DNA of 64,000 nt from Natronococcus amylolyticus DSM 10524 (lineage in GTDB: Archaea; Halobacteriota; Halobacteria; Halobacteriales; Natrialbaceae), in assembly GCF_000337675.1 (NCBI RefSeq), contig NZ_AOIB01000021.1:225136-289135 (forward strand), written 5' to 3'. The notes below the pieces were generated by a model. It worked only from the letters and a program-made list of their open reading frames with translations. It was not told the DNA's origin and did not search any database. Below are positions 1 to 7,938 of this stretch, one piece after another; position 1 is the stretch's first letter, and each line of letters starts with the position of its first letter. The position numbers were made by a program, and so were the translations under genes.

Positions 1-2
1 CC

Positions 3-1526
3 ACGTTCGGCTTCTCGCTCGCCAGTATGGACCTGCGGGACCACCAGCAGAAACACACCGACGCCATCGCCGCGGCGCTGGAGCGCGAGGGGATCGACTA
101 CCACGGACTCGACGAGGACGAGCGCGTCGAACTCCTGACCGACGCCGTCCTGCAGGACGATCCCGTGATCAACCTCACCGACACCGACGGGCTCTCGGAA
201 GACTCCGAGCGGGTACTGACGCTGTTCGACGAGCTCGGCGACTGGCAGACCGAGTACGGCGTCCACGCGATCGACACCTACGCCATCTCGATGACGGAGG
301 AGCCCAGCCACGTCCTCGAGGTCCTGTTCCTCGCCGACCAGGCGGGCGTCGTCTCCCTGCCCGAACACTGCGGGCTCGACATCGTTCCGCTGCTCGAGAC
401 GGAGTACGCCCTCTCGGGCGCCCGCCGGATTATGGGGACGCTGTTCGAGAACGAGGCGTACGTCCAGGCCCTCGAGGCCCGCGGACGAACCCAGGAGATC
501 ATGCTCGGCTACTCGGACTCGAACAAGGAGAACGGCTTCCTCGCGGCGAACTGGTCGCTGTACAAGAACCAGCGCCGCCTGGGCGAGATCTGCGACGACC
601 ACGACGTGACGATGCGGCTGTTCCACGGCCGCGGGGGCTCGATCTCGCGAGGCGGCGGGCCGATGAACGAGGCGCTGCTCGCGCTGCCGAACTCGACGGT
701 GACGGGCCAAGTCAAGTTCACCGAGCAGGGCGAGGCGATCGCCGAGAAGTACGGCAACCCCCGGATCGCCGAGCGCAACATCGAGCAGATGCTGAACGCC
801 CAGCTGCGGGCCCGCCTCTACGCCGAGGAACAGCCCGAGGAGGCGATCGAAGAGGAGTGGATCGAGGCGATGGAGACGATGGCCGACGCCGCCCGCCAGG
901 AGTACCGCGACCTGCTCGAGAGCGAGGGGTTCGTCCGGTACTTCGAGCAGGCGACGCCGATCACCGTCATCGAGGATCTCGATCTGGGCTCGCGACCCGC
1001 CTCGCGATCCGGCGAGCGCACCGTCGAGGACCTGCGGGCGATCCCGTGGGTGTTCTCCTGGACGCAGTCGCGGTGTATCCTGCCGGGCTGGTACGCCCTG
1101 GCGACGGGGCTCGACGCCTACCTCGAGAACGGCGGCTCGGAGGAAACTCTCCAGGAGATGTACGAGCAGTGGCCGTTCTTCCGGACGACGCTGGACAACG
1201 CCGCGCTCTCGCTGTCCCGAACCGAACTCGAGATCGCCGAGACCTACGCGGGAATGGCCGACGCCGACCTCCGCGATCGGTTCTTCCCGCGGCTGAGCGA
1301 GGAGTACGAGCGTGCAGCCGAACTGGTGACGACGATCGGCCAGCGCGAGGAGCTTCACACCCGCGACTGGCTCGGCGAGAACCTCGAACGACGGAACCCC
1401 TACGTCGACCCACTGAACCTGCTGCAGGTCTACCTGCTCGATCGCACCCATCGTACTGACATCGAGGAGCGAACTCTGCGGCTGACGGTGAAGGGGATCG
1501 CCGCCGGGATGAAGAATACGGGGTAG
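3..1526 (+). CDS. ppc: phosphoenolpyruvate carboxylase, C-terminal part (5' end outside window)
   Basis: Carboxylates PEP to oxaloacetate to refill the TCA cycle. The frame is open from the first bases of the window (TFGFSLAS precedes the first Met at 27), so the N-terminal part lies upstream; 507 residues are visible. Family motifs are present: GYSDSNKENGF, the catalytic loop FHGRGGSISRGGGP, VKFTEQGEAIAEKYGNP, and IPWVFSWTQSRCILPGWY. The C terminus ends GMKNTG, close to the near-invariant QNTG end of bacterial-type PEPC, so the 3' end is intact. The next gene follows after about 50 bp on the same strand. Confidence 0.96.
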   Translation, partial: TFGFSLASMDLRDHQQKHTDAIAAALEREGIDYHGLDEDERVELLTDAVLQDDPVINLTDTDGLSEDSERVLTLFDELGDWQTEYGVHAIDTYAISMTEEPSHVLEVLFLADQAGVVSLPEHCGLDIVPLLETEYALSGARRIMGTLFENEAYVQALEARGRTQEIMLGYSDSNKENGFLAANWSLYKNQRRLGEICDDHDVTMRLFHGRGGSISRGGGPMNEALLALPNSTVTGQVKFTEQGEAIAEKYGNPRIAERNIEQMLNAQLRARLYAEEQPEEAIEEEWIEAMETMADAARQEYRDLLESEGFVRYFEQATPITVIEDLDLGSRPASRSGERTVEDLRAIPWVFSWTQSRCILPGWYALATGLDAYLENGGSEETLQEMYEQWPFFRTTLDNAALSLSRTELEIAETYAGMADADLRDRFFPRLSEEYERAAELVTTIGQREELHTRDWLGENLERRNPYVDPLNLLQVYLLDRTHRTDIEERTLRLTVKGIAAGMKNTG

Positions 1527-1575
1527 GCCCGCTCACGGAGTCAACAGCTATCGCCGCTCCGACGAACGTCGTCAC

Positions 1576-1773
1576 GTGGCGAACGATACCGTAGAGGCGA
1601 GCGACGACGGCGATGGCACCGACGGCACCGATGGAGCCGAACTGGGCGTTGGAATTGCCCTCGGAATCGCACTGGGGTCCGCGATCGGCGTCGCGACCGA
1701 CGACCTCGGCCTGTGGATCCCGATGGGCGTCGCGATCGGCGCCGCACTCGGCGCGGCGATGGGGAACCGGTAA
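1576..1773 (+). CDS. small glycine-zipper membrane protein
   Basis: 65 residues from a GTG start. An acidic, Asp/Gly/Thr-rich head (about residues 1-22) is followed by two hydrophobic, Gly/Ala-rich stretches, GIALGIALGSAIGVATDD and GVAIGAALGAAMGNR. Their GxxxG spacing is typical of glycine-zipper helices that pack in membranes. Small proteins of this build are common and uncharacterised in haloarchaea. It may be cotranscribed with ppc, 49 bp upstream. No function can be assigned. Confidence 0.6.
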   Translation: MANDTVEASDDGDGTDGTDGAELGVGIALGIALGSAIGVATDDLGLWIPMGVAIGAALGAAMGNR

Positions 1774-1811
1774 CGTCCTGGATCGAAGCGATTCCCCCTC
1801 CCACTGACGGC

Positions 1812-2762
1812 CTACTCGAGCGTCGGCACCGGCACGCTCTCGAGGACGCTCTCGACGACTGCGCTTTTTTCGACCCGGTTGACCGTCGCGTCGGGGGTCA
1901 ACACGAGCCGGTGGGCGAGGACGGGTTCCGCAACTCGCTTGATGTCGTCGGGCGTGACGTACTCCCGACCGACCAGCGCCGCGTACGCGCGGGCGGCCTC
2001 GAACAGCCGCTGGGTGCCCCGCGGGGAGACGCCGACCTCCACGCGGCCGTCGGTGCGGGTCTCGCGGGCAACGGCCGCGACGTACTCGAGCAGGTCCGCC
2101 TCGACCCGGACCGTCTCGGGAACCTGCCGAAGCGCGTCGATCTCTTCGGGCTCGAGCACCGTCGAGACGGTCGGACTTCCCTCTTCGCGGCTCGCGCGCC
2201 GTCGCAGCAGTTCGACCTCGCCCTCGGCGTCGGGGTACCCCATCGACGTCTTGACGAGAAAGCGATCGACCTGCGCCTCGGGCAGCGGGAACGTTCCCTC
2301 CTGTTCGACGGGGTTCTGGGTCGCGATGACGAAGAAGGGGTCGGGCAGCGGGCGCGTCTCACCGTCGACGGTGACCTGGCCTTCCTCCATGGCCTCGAGT
2401 AGCGCGGCCTGAGTCTTCGGCGGCGCGCGGTTGATCTCGTCGGCGAGGACGATGTTGGCGAACAGCGGCCCCTCGTTGAATTCGAAGCTCCGGTCGCGCT
2501 CGTCGAAGACGTGCGTACCCGTAACGTCGGTCGGCAGCAGATCGGGCGTGAACTGAATCCGGGAGAACGAAAGCCCGAGCGCGGTGGCGACGCTGCGAGC
2601 CGTCAGCGTCTTACCCGTCCCGGGGACGTCCTCCAAGAGGACGTGGCCCCGCCCGACGACGCCGACGAGGACCTCCTCGAGGAAGGCGCGGTCGCAGACG
2701 ACGGCGTCGCCGATCTCCTCGAGGACTGCCGAACACTCGCGGCTGGCCTGCGTGACGTCCAT
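1812..2762 (-). CDS. MoxR-family AAA+ ATPase
   Basis: 316-residue AAA+ ATPase. Walker A is PGTGKT (about residues 47-52) and Walker B/sensor is IVLADEINRAPPKTQ (about 104-118), followed by the MoxR signature ATQNPVEQEGTFPLPEAQ. The C-terminal lid contains SPRGTQRLFEAARAYA. MoxR proteins act as chaperones that mature or insert metal cofactors into partner complexes, usually next to DUF58 and von Willebrand A proteins. No such partner is adjacent here: ppc lies on one side and tRNA-Ser on the other, so the client is unknown. Confidence 0.9.
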   Translation of the reverse strand: MDVTQASRECSAVLEEIGDAVVCDRAFLEEVLVGVVGRGHVLLEDVPGTGKTLTARSVATALGLSFSRIQFTPDLLPTDVTGTHVFDERDRSFEFNEGPLFANIVLADEINRAPPKTQAALLEAMEEGQVTVDGETRPLPDPFFVIATQNPVEQEGTFPLPEAQVDRFLVKTSMGYPDAEGEVELLRRRASREEGSPTVSTVLEPEEIDALRQVPETVRVEADLLEYVAAVARETRTDGRVEVGVSPRGTQRLFEAARAYAALVGREYVTPDDIKRVAEPVLAHRLVLTPDATVNRVEKSAVVESVLESVPVPTLE

Positions 2763-2887
2763 GGCGTCGACCTCGGAGGCTCGCGTAAAACGTCTTTCGA
2801 CCGACTGTCACGTTCGCGAGCCATCGGTTCCCAGACGGCGCGACGATTCGAAACGGATAAAAACGTCACCGCGGTAGATAGGGGTGA

Positions 2888-2972
2888 GCCGAGATAGCCT
2901 AGCCCGGCCAAGGCGGCAGATTCGAAATCTGCTGTCCTCACGGACTCGGGAGTTCAAATCTCCCTCTCGGCG
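2888..2972 (+). tRNA. tRNA-Ser (anticodon CGA)
   Basis: 85-nt class II tRNA. The acceptor stem GCCGAGA (2888-2894) pairs with TCTCGGC (2965-2971), with G as discriminator base. The anticodon arm is GCAGA-TTCGAAA-TCTGC with anticodon CGA, followed by a long variable arm and T arm GGGAGTTCAAATCTCCC. CCA is not encoded. An A-rich box (GGATAAAAAC near 2856) about 30 nt upstream could be its promoter. The last 21 nt plus six downstream bases recur at 3105-3131. Confidence 0.95.
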
Positions 2973-2978
2973 CTTTTC
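2952..2978 (+). repeat. tRNA-Ser 3' end, original copy of 27-bp direct repeat
   Basis: The T-arm/acceptor end of tRNA-Ser plus CTTTTC downstream forms a 27-nt sequence repeated without mismatch at 3105-3131. Exact duplication of a tRNA 3' end is the usual footprint of site-specific integration at a tRNA attachment site. Confidence 0.85.
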
Positions 2979-3048
2979 CGCGAACTACACCGTCGAGCAC
3001 CGCGTAGCGTGTGCTCGACCTCCGTGAGCGGAAAACGATATAGGGGAG

Positions 3049-3111
3049 TTTGAACGAGAGAAGACGCAGCATCCGAGCGAAGCGAGGATGACCGTCTTTG
3101 CGTGGTTCAAA
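3049..3111. repeat. nested inverted repeat ending in tRNA T-arm sequence
   Basis: Three stems nest around one centre: TTTGAAC (3049-3055) with GTTCAAA (3105-3111), AAGACG (3061-3066) with CGTCTT (3093-3098), and CATCC (3070-3074) with GGATG (3086-3090), enclosing GAGCGAAGCGA. The outer arms are a mirror of the tRNA T loop. A similar structure lies behind tRNA-Leu at 28496-28570. Confidence 0.7.
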
Positions 3112-3131
3112 TCTCCCTCTCGGCGCTTTTC
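3105..3131 (+). repeat. displaced exact copy of tRNA-Ser 3' end (att-like)
   Basis: Second copy of the 27-nt repeat, 153 bp downstream of the first. Only about 126 bp separate the copies and they hold no integrase gene, so any inserted element has been lost or was always very small. The copy also forms the right arm of a hairpin (3049-3111). Confidence 0.8.
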
Positions 3132-3154
3132 AGCAGCACAGAAACGATATTGGT

Positions 3155-3202
3155 GAGTTTGAACCAGGGAGTGGCGCGAGCGGAATTTCTGTGGTTCAAC
3201 TC
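3155..3202. repeat. second inverted repeat derived from tRNA-Ser T arm
   Basis: GAGTTTGAACCA (3155-3166) faces TGGTTCAACTC (3192-3202). It follows the displaced tRNA tail in the same order as the first unit (tail, CTTTTC, spacer, ACGATAT, GAGTTTGAAC, hairpin, GGTTCAA), so 2952-3202 reads as two degenerate tandem units of about 100-150 bp. Confidence 0.6.
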
Positions 3203-3317
3203 GCGCTAACGTCTGAAACGGTGACGGTCAAACTGAGCGTGAGAGCTTGTATCAACAAAAATGGGAGTACACTGGAACTCCAGCACACTGATTACATTAG
3301 CACACGAAGTACGTTAT

Positions 3318-3677
3318 ATGCCCGTGAGCATCGACGAGTTCGAATCCGGTGACCTCCCACAGGGCCCGAGCGTACCGGAAGCGGTGGTTACCTACCTGTA
3401 CGGACAGCGGGACAAAGCCTTCACTCGAGCCGAAATCGCGGTAGCGATCGATGCCGACCCAAACACCGTCGGAACCGCTCTCTCGAGGCTCAAAGAACGC
3501 AACCTCGTGCGACACAAAGGCGAGTACTGGGCCCTCACAGAGGATGAGGACCGAGTTGCCGCAGCATATGACCTCCGTACTGCGAGCGCTCGTCTCGATG
3601 AGGACGATGGCGGTATCGATCCCGAAGAGTGGGATGCAGCCGCTCCCGATGCACCACACCCGAGCGAGGACTCCTAA
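3318..3677 (+). CDS. winged-helix DNA-binding protein, probable antitoxin
   Basis: 119 residues from the Met of MPVSIDEFESG; an in-frame ATG 57 nt upstream is less likely. The centre reads as a MarR/IclR-like winged helix (FTRAEIAVAIDADPNTVGTA, then LSRLKERNLVRHKGEYWALT), and the C terminus is acidic. It stops 3 nt before a PemK/MazF-family gene. By genetic arrangement it is the likely cognate antitoxin and autorepressor; that role is inferred. The tRNA-Ser repeats lie immediately upstream. Confidence 0.75.
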   Translation: MPVSIDEFESGDLPQGPSVPEAVVTYLYGQRDKAFTRAEIAVAIDADPNTVGTALSRLKERNLVRHKGEYWALTEDEDRVAAAYDLRTASARLDEDDGGIDPEEWDAAAPDAPHPSEDS

Positions 3678-3680
3678 TCG

Positions 3681-4010
3681 ATGCGGCCCGAACGAGGTGA
3701 TGTCGTTCGAAGCCGAGATCCGTTTAAACTCGGTAGTGAGAAACAGCGGCCGTGGCTGATCGTTAGCAATCGGAAGCATCCGTTCAGCGAGGAACAGTAT
3801 CTCGCAGTCGCAATCTCGACCAAGGAGTACGATCACTCCATCGCGCTTCGGCCAGCGGTTTGGGAGACGGGTGGTGTCCCGCGAGAGTCCTTTGCCTCTC
3901 CGTGGGCGGTACACTCTCCGCGTCGTGAGGACCTCGTTGCGTGGCAAGGCCGTCTCACCGGGAGCTGCACCGAGCGTATCGTGGACGTAGTTCAGACCTA
4001 TCTCCGTTAG
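3681..4010 (+). CDS. PemK/MazF-family toxin-like protein
   Basis: 109 residues. The N terminus RPERGDVVRSRDPF, then QRPWLIVSNRKHPF and LAVAISTKE match the PemK/MazF fold, where RGDVV and the RP-x-hydrophobic-V-S-N segment are hallmarks. Family members are mostly mRNA endoribonucleases acting as type II toxins. It is paired with the winged-helix gene 3 nt upstream, not a classical MazE. Codon use is more AT-tolerant than in neighbouring genes, in keeping with acquisition next to a tRNA attachment site. Activity is unproven. Confidence 0.75.
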   Translation: MRPERGDVVRSRDPFKLGSEKQRPWLIVSNRKHPFSEEQYLAVAISTKEYDHSIALRPAVWETGGVPRESFASPWAVHSPRREDLVAWQGRLTGSCTERIVDVVQTYLR

Positions 4011-4404
4011 GAAATTTCTTTTCTCCCGTTTCGAGTCATCAGCGCCGCAGGGAAGACCATGAAGCGGCGATCACGGATACGTAGCGGGTTATCGGTCTTC
4101 ACGAAGCAGTCTTCAACGATTCGTTCGCTGCACAGAGAGGAGCCTCCACAGGAGTCTGGGAGCAAAGTAACTGTCCGAGTGGCGCGCGCCGTGTCGACTA
4201 CGGATCTCGATCCGAAATCCACCGAGCAGCTCGCTCGAGCCGTCCACCGACCGTTCGGCTTCCGTACCACTCTTCGACCTTGGTATGAGTTGCCATCTCT
4301 CGCAGGGAACCGCTTTATCCGCGCAGCTATGGGAGGGAGTCCCGAACGAACGTGATGTCAGCAAGCAATAATTTCCCGGCGGCGAGACGAGGTGAGCGAC
4401 CGCG
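4011..4404. other. intergenic stretch, no confident gene
   Basis: About 390 bp between the toxin-like gene and the Fe-S protein. A 98-codon frame (4059-4355, +) opens here, but it is Arg/Ser-rich, lacks recognisable motifs and lacks the acidic composition of neighbouring genes. I read it as non-coding or decayed DNA. It begins with a T-rich run (TTTCTTTTCTCCC, about 4014-4026) that could end toxin transcription. Confidence 0.5.
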
Positions 4405-5826
4405 ATGAGTTCCGACGAGGAAGGGGGCCTCGAGGACGACCCGTTCCACCCCCTCGGGGACGCCGCCGAGGAGGACTTTCGGGCCATGCTCGAGGAGACC
4501 GAGTACGACGCCGACCTCGGGATGGCGATGGCCGAGGACGCGATGCGGGTCACGAAGGGCGAGCTCTCGGAGGCCGAATTCCACGAGCGGTATCACGAGG
4601 ACATCCTCGAGGAGTTCGGTGAGGACGAGCGACCGACGAAGGAGGCCTACGAGAACGCCAGGGAGGAGGCGAAGGGAACGCTTTCGGGGATGCTCGAACG
4701 CTTCGGGGGCGACGGCGAGGAGTCCCGGCGCGACACGATGAAGAAGATGGGCGCCGGCGCGGCCGCCGTCGGTCTGGGCGCCTGGGGCACGGCCGAGAAC
4801 GGTGACGGGACGGAGTCCGATATCCTCGCGGCCCAGGAGGACGGCGAGGACGAGGGCGACGGTGACGGCGTTCAGTGGGGAATGGCGCTCGACCTCGAGA
4901 CCTGCGATGGCTGTCTCTCCTGTGTCGTCGCGTGCCAGCAGGAGCACAACTGGGACGAGGGCGCGAACTGGATGTACATCATCGCCTACGGGGACGGCAC
5001 CGTCGAGTCGCCCGACGCCGACGACTTCGAGGGGACGCGGGATTTCAACTACCTGATCCGGCCCTGCCAGCACTGTACTGACGCACCCTGCGAGAAGGTG
5101 TGTCCGACGACGGCCCGTCACACCCGCGACGAAGGTGGGCTCGTGCTGACGGATTACGACGTCTGCATCGGCTGTCGGTACTGCCAGGTCGCCTGTCCGT
5201 ACGGCGTCAACTACTTCCAGTGGGGCGAGCCGTCGGTCGACGCCCCCTCCGACGAACTCGAGGAGGAGATGATGTTCGACCAGCGCGACCGCTGGGTCAG
5301 CGGTCGGGGTCCTCGCGGCGTCATGGAGAAGTGCGTCTTCGACCCGGCCCGTCAGGACGGCAACATGGGCGACGAGATGGTCGGCACGACGGCCTGTGAG
5401 GACGCCTGCCCGCCGGGGGCGATCCAGTTCGGCGACATGAACGACCCCGACAGCGACCCCCAGCGCTACGTCGACAACGTCCCGCTCGCTCGCGCCATCG
5501 AACACGACCCGGACGACGAGGAGCTACAGGACGCCATCGCCGTCCTCGAGGGCGAGGAGGAGCCCGCCGAGGAGGACGACGAGGACGGACTGACCGAGGA
5601 GGAGGCCGAGCGGCTCCTGCGGGGCGAGTACGGCGAGCCCGACTCGACGTTCCGGCTCCTTCAGGAGTACAACACCGATCCGAACGTCCTCTACCTCGGC
5701 AACGAGCCGGGGCCGGACGCCGAGCAGGTTCCGGGCCCCGTCGCCTACGACGACGTCGGGCAGGTCGACAACCGCAAGGACGTCCTCGACGAGGGAACCG
5801 TCGGCGACACGGATCTCTCGCTGTGA
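4405..5826 (+). CDS. Tat-associated 4Fe-4S ferredoxin subunit (PsrB/DmsB type), orphan
   Basis: 473 residues. The Cys clusters CDGCLSCVVAC, CQHCTDAPCEKVC, CIGCRYCQVAC and CEDAC match the four-cluster electron-transfer subunit of DMSO/polysulfide/tetrathionate-reductase-type molybdoenzymes. A Tat-like motif SRRDTMKKMGAG with a hydrophobic stretch begins near residue 107, so about 106 acidic residues precede the apparent signal. An acidic insert (about 385-402) precedes the C-terminal region. No molybdopterin catalytic subunit and no NrfD anchor is adjacent; only a two-helix membrane protein follows. Partner enzyme unknown. Confidence 0.85.
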   Translation: MSSDEEGGLEDDPFHPLGDAAEEDFRAMLEETEYDADLGMAMAEDAMRVTKGELSEAEFHERYHEDILEEFGEDERPTKEAYENAREEAKGTLSGMLERFGGDGEESRRDTMKKMGAGAAAVGLGAWGTAENGDGTESDILAAQEDGEDEGDGDGVQWGMALDLETCDGCLSCVVACQQEHNWDEGANWMYIIAYGDGTVESPDADDFEGTRDFNYLIRPCQHCTDAPCEKVCPTTARHTRDEGGLVLTDYDVCIGCRYCQVACPYGVNYFQWGEPSVDAPSDELEEEMMFDQRDRWVSGRGPRGVMEKCVFDPARQDGNMGDEMVGTTACEDACPPGAIQFGDMNDPDSDPQRYVDNVPLARAIEHDPDDEELQDAIAVLEGEEEPAEEDDEDGLTEEEAERLLRGEYGEPDSTFRLLQEYNTDPNVLYLGNEPGPDAEQVPGPVAYDDVGQVDNRKDVLDEGTVGDTDLSL

Positions 5827-5872
5827 GGGCGGCCTTCGAGAGCTTCATGTCGCTCGAGGGGAACCCCTCGGT

Positions 5873-6070
5873 ATGGAACTCCGCCAGCGCGTCGCGGTCG
5901 GGACGCTGTGGATTGCCGTCGCGGCGTTGATCGCGTACATGCTGTACCCGGTGACGTCGTTCGGGATCGACGCGGTACTCCAGCTGGTCGTGCTCGTCTT
6001 CACACTCTTTCTCGCGGGCGTCTACCTGTTCAACCCCTGGGGCGTGCTCGATCGCCAGCCCTTCCACTGA
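5873..6070 (+). CDS. small two-helix membrane protein
   Basis: 65 residues with two predicted membrane helices (about 7-28 and 32-52) and a short tail NPWGVLDRQPFH. It lies 46 bp after the Fe-S protein on the same strand and may be cotranscribed. It is far too short to be an NrfD/PsrC anchor. It resembles the many uncharacterised small haloarchaeal membrane proteins; function unknown. Confidence 0.65.
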   Translation: MELRQRVAVGTLWIAVAALIAYMLYPVTSFGIDAVLQLVVLVFTLFLAGVYLFNPWGVLDRQPFH

Positions 6071-6168
6071 AAATTGAGTCGTGCCCTGTTGGAACGAAGT
6101 ACTGCCCGTCAGCCCGGACCCGCGAACCGTTCTGCGGTCGCGCCGGAAGATCGAAACAGCAGCCCGTC

Positions 6169-7695
6169 TCAGTCGTCGGCCGGTGCGAGCGGCTGCGTGT
6201 CCTGTCCGAGCAGCCGATCGAGCGCGTCGACCATCGCCTCGACGCTCGCTCGCGTGATGTCGGCCTCGCTGCGGGCGACGGTCACGGAGCGGTCGTCCCG
6301 AACCATCGTCACCTCGACGGTGACGACGGCGTCGGTCCCGCCGGTGACGGCGTCGACGTGGTAGGACTCGAGTTCGGCGTCGGCCATCGAGCCGAGCGCT
6401 TCCCGAACCGCGGAGACGGCGGCGTCGACGGGTCCGGAGCCGGTGCCGCTGGCGACCCGTTCCTCGCCGTCGACCTCGAGGCGGATGCTCGCGGTGGGAA
6501 CCGCGCCACCGCTGGTCGCGGTGAGGTCGAGCAGTTCGACGACGCGCTCGCGGTCGTCACCGGTGACGTCCTCGGCGATCGCCAGCAGGTCGGCGTCCGT
6601 AACCCGGCGGCCACGATCACCGAGTTCGGTGACGCGGGTGGCGATCTCGGCGACCTCGTCGCCGCTGGCCTCGACGCCGTGTTCTTCGAGCGTCGCCGCG
6701 ACGCCGGCCCGGCCCGTGTGTTTACCCAGTGCAAGCCGCCGTTCGCGCCCGACGGTTTCGGGCGCGTAGGGCTCGTACATCTTGTCGTCCTTGAGCGTGC
6801 CGTCGGTGTGGATCCCGCTCTCGTGGGTGAAGGCGTTCTCACCGACGACGGCCTTGTTCGGCGGTAGCGGGACGCCCGTCGCCCGCGAGACGCGCTGTGC
6901 GAGGTCGTACAGCTCCTCGAGCTCGACCGTCTCGACGCCGTAGACGTGCTCGAGTGCGATCGCGACCTCCTCTAAGGCGACGTTGCCGGCTCGCTCGCCC
7001 AGTCCGTTGACGGTACAGTGAACGAGGTCCGCACCAGCCGAGACCGCCGAGATCGCGTTCGCGACGCCCAGACCCAGATCGTCGTGGGTGTGGGCGCTGA
7101 CGGGACCCAGCTCGGCCAGCCGGGAGACGGCCTCGGCGGTGCGCTCGGGACCCGTGTGGCCGACGGTGTCGGCGAAGCAGGTCCGATCGGCGCCCGCATC
7201 GAGGGCCGTCCCCATCAGCTCCTCGAGGTAGTCCAGATCGGCCCGGGAGCCGTCCTCGCCGATGACCTCGACCCAGAGGTCGTGGTCGGTGGCGTACTCG
7301 ACGAGATCGGCCGTCTTCGCGAGGTTGTCCTCGCGGGAGGTGCCGACCTTCCCCTCGACGTGCCGATCGCTGGCGGGAACGACGATGTGGACGCCGTCGA
7401 CGTCACAGTCGAGCGCGAGGTCGACGTCGCCGGCCATCCCGCGACAGAAGCTCGTGACCGTCGCCTCGAGGTCGAGGTCGGTCACCCGCGAGATCGCCTG
7501 TCGCTCGCCCGCGCCGGTACAGGCGCTGCCGGCCTCGACGACCGAGACGCCGGCTCGCTCGAGCCCGCGGGCGATCTCGACCTTTTCGTCGGGGGAAAGC
7601 GAGACACCCGGGGCTTGTTCGCCGTCGCGAAGCGTCGTATCGAGAAGGCGCACTGTACGGTCGGCTGCGATCGTCTGCTCCGGAGTCGTAGTCAC
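6169..7695 (-). CDS. leuA: 2-isopropylmalate synthase / (R)-citramalate synthase family
   Basis: 508 residues from a GTG start. The N-terminal TIM barrel carries LLDTTLRDGEQAPGVSL and the metal/substrate motif HTHDDLGLGVANAISA, then HESGIHTDGTLKD. A C-terminal LeuA allosteric dimer domain occupies about residues 385-500. It condenses acetyl-CoA with 2-oxoisovalerate (leucine) or with pyruvate (isoleucine via citramalate). The two activities cannot be separated by eye and haloarchaea often carry both. TTATTT at 7706-7711 is too close to 7695 for a leaderless start, so an internal GTG at 7653 is a real alternative. Confidence 0.9.
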   Translation of the reverse strand: MTTTPEQTIAADRTVRLLDTTLRDGEQAPGVSLSPDEKVEIARGLERAGVSVVEAGSACTGAGERQAISRVTDLDLEATVTSFCRGMAGDVDLALDCDVDGVHIVVPASDRHVEGKVGTSREDNLAKTADLVEYATDHDLWVEVIGEDGSRADLDYLEELMGTALDAGADRTCFADTVGHTGPERTAEAVSRLAELGPVSAHTHDDLGLGVANAISAVSAGADLVHCTVNGLGERAGNVALEEVAIALEHVYGVETVELEELYDLAQRVSRATGVPLPPNKAVVGENAFTHESGIHTDGTLKDDKMYEPYAPETVGRERRLALGKHTGRAGVAATLEEHGVEASGDEVAEIATRVTELGDRGRRVTDADLLAIAEDVTGDDRERVVELLDLTATSGGAVPTASIRLEVDGEERVASGTGSGPVDAAVSAVREALGSMADAELESYHVDAVTGGTDAVVTVEVTMVRDDRSVTVARSEADITRASVEAMVDALDRLLGQDTQPLAPADD

Positions 7696-7938
7696 GAAGG
7701 AAGGGTTATTTCCGCCCTGGAATTTCGCGCCCAGCCGGGTTGCCCCGACTTCCTCTATCCTCGGACTCCGGCGTTGAGAACGAATCTCGTGCCATCGTAT
7801 CCCGACCTATTCGGACGGGACGACTTAACCTCGCCGGTCACGGCACCATCTGCATCCGTCAACGCACTGTCGCATCGGCGTCGGTGTTCGACGCGGGGAA
7901 CCCCAACGACCATCGGGGACCCCGGCGTAGCCCACGGC

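Noticed and set aside
2952-3131. Second tRNA gene at the displaced tail
   Set aside because: Only the 3' 21 nt plus flank are present; no acceptor 5' strand, D arm or anticodon arm precedes it.
3297-3947. 216-codon minus-strand frame opposite the toxin pair
   Set aside because: No motifs, non-acidic composition, and fully covered by the winged-helix and PemK genes.
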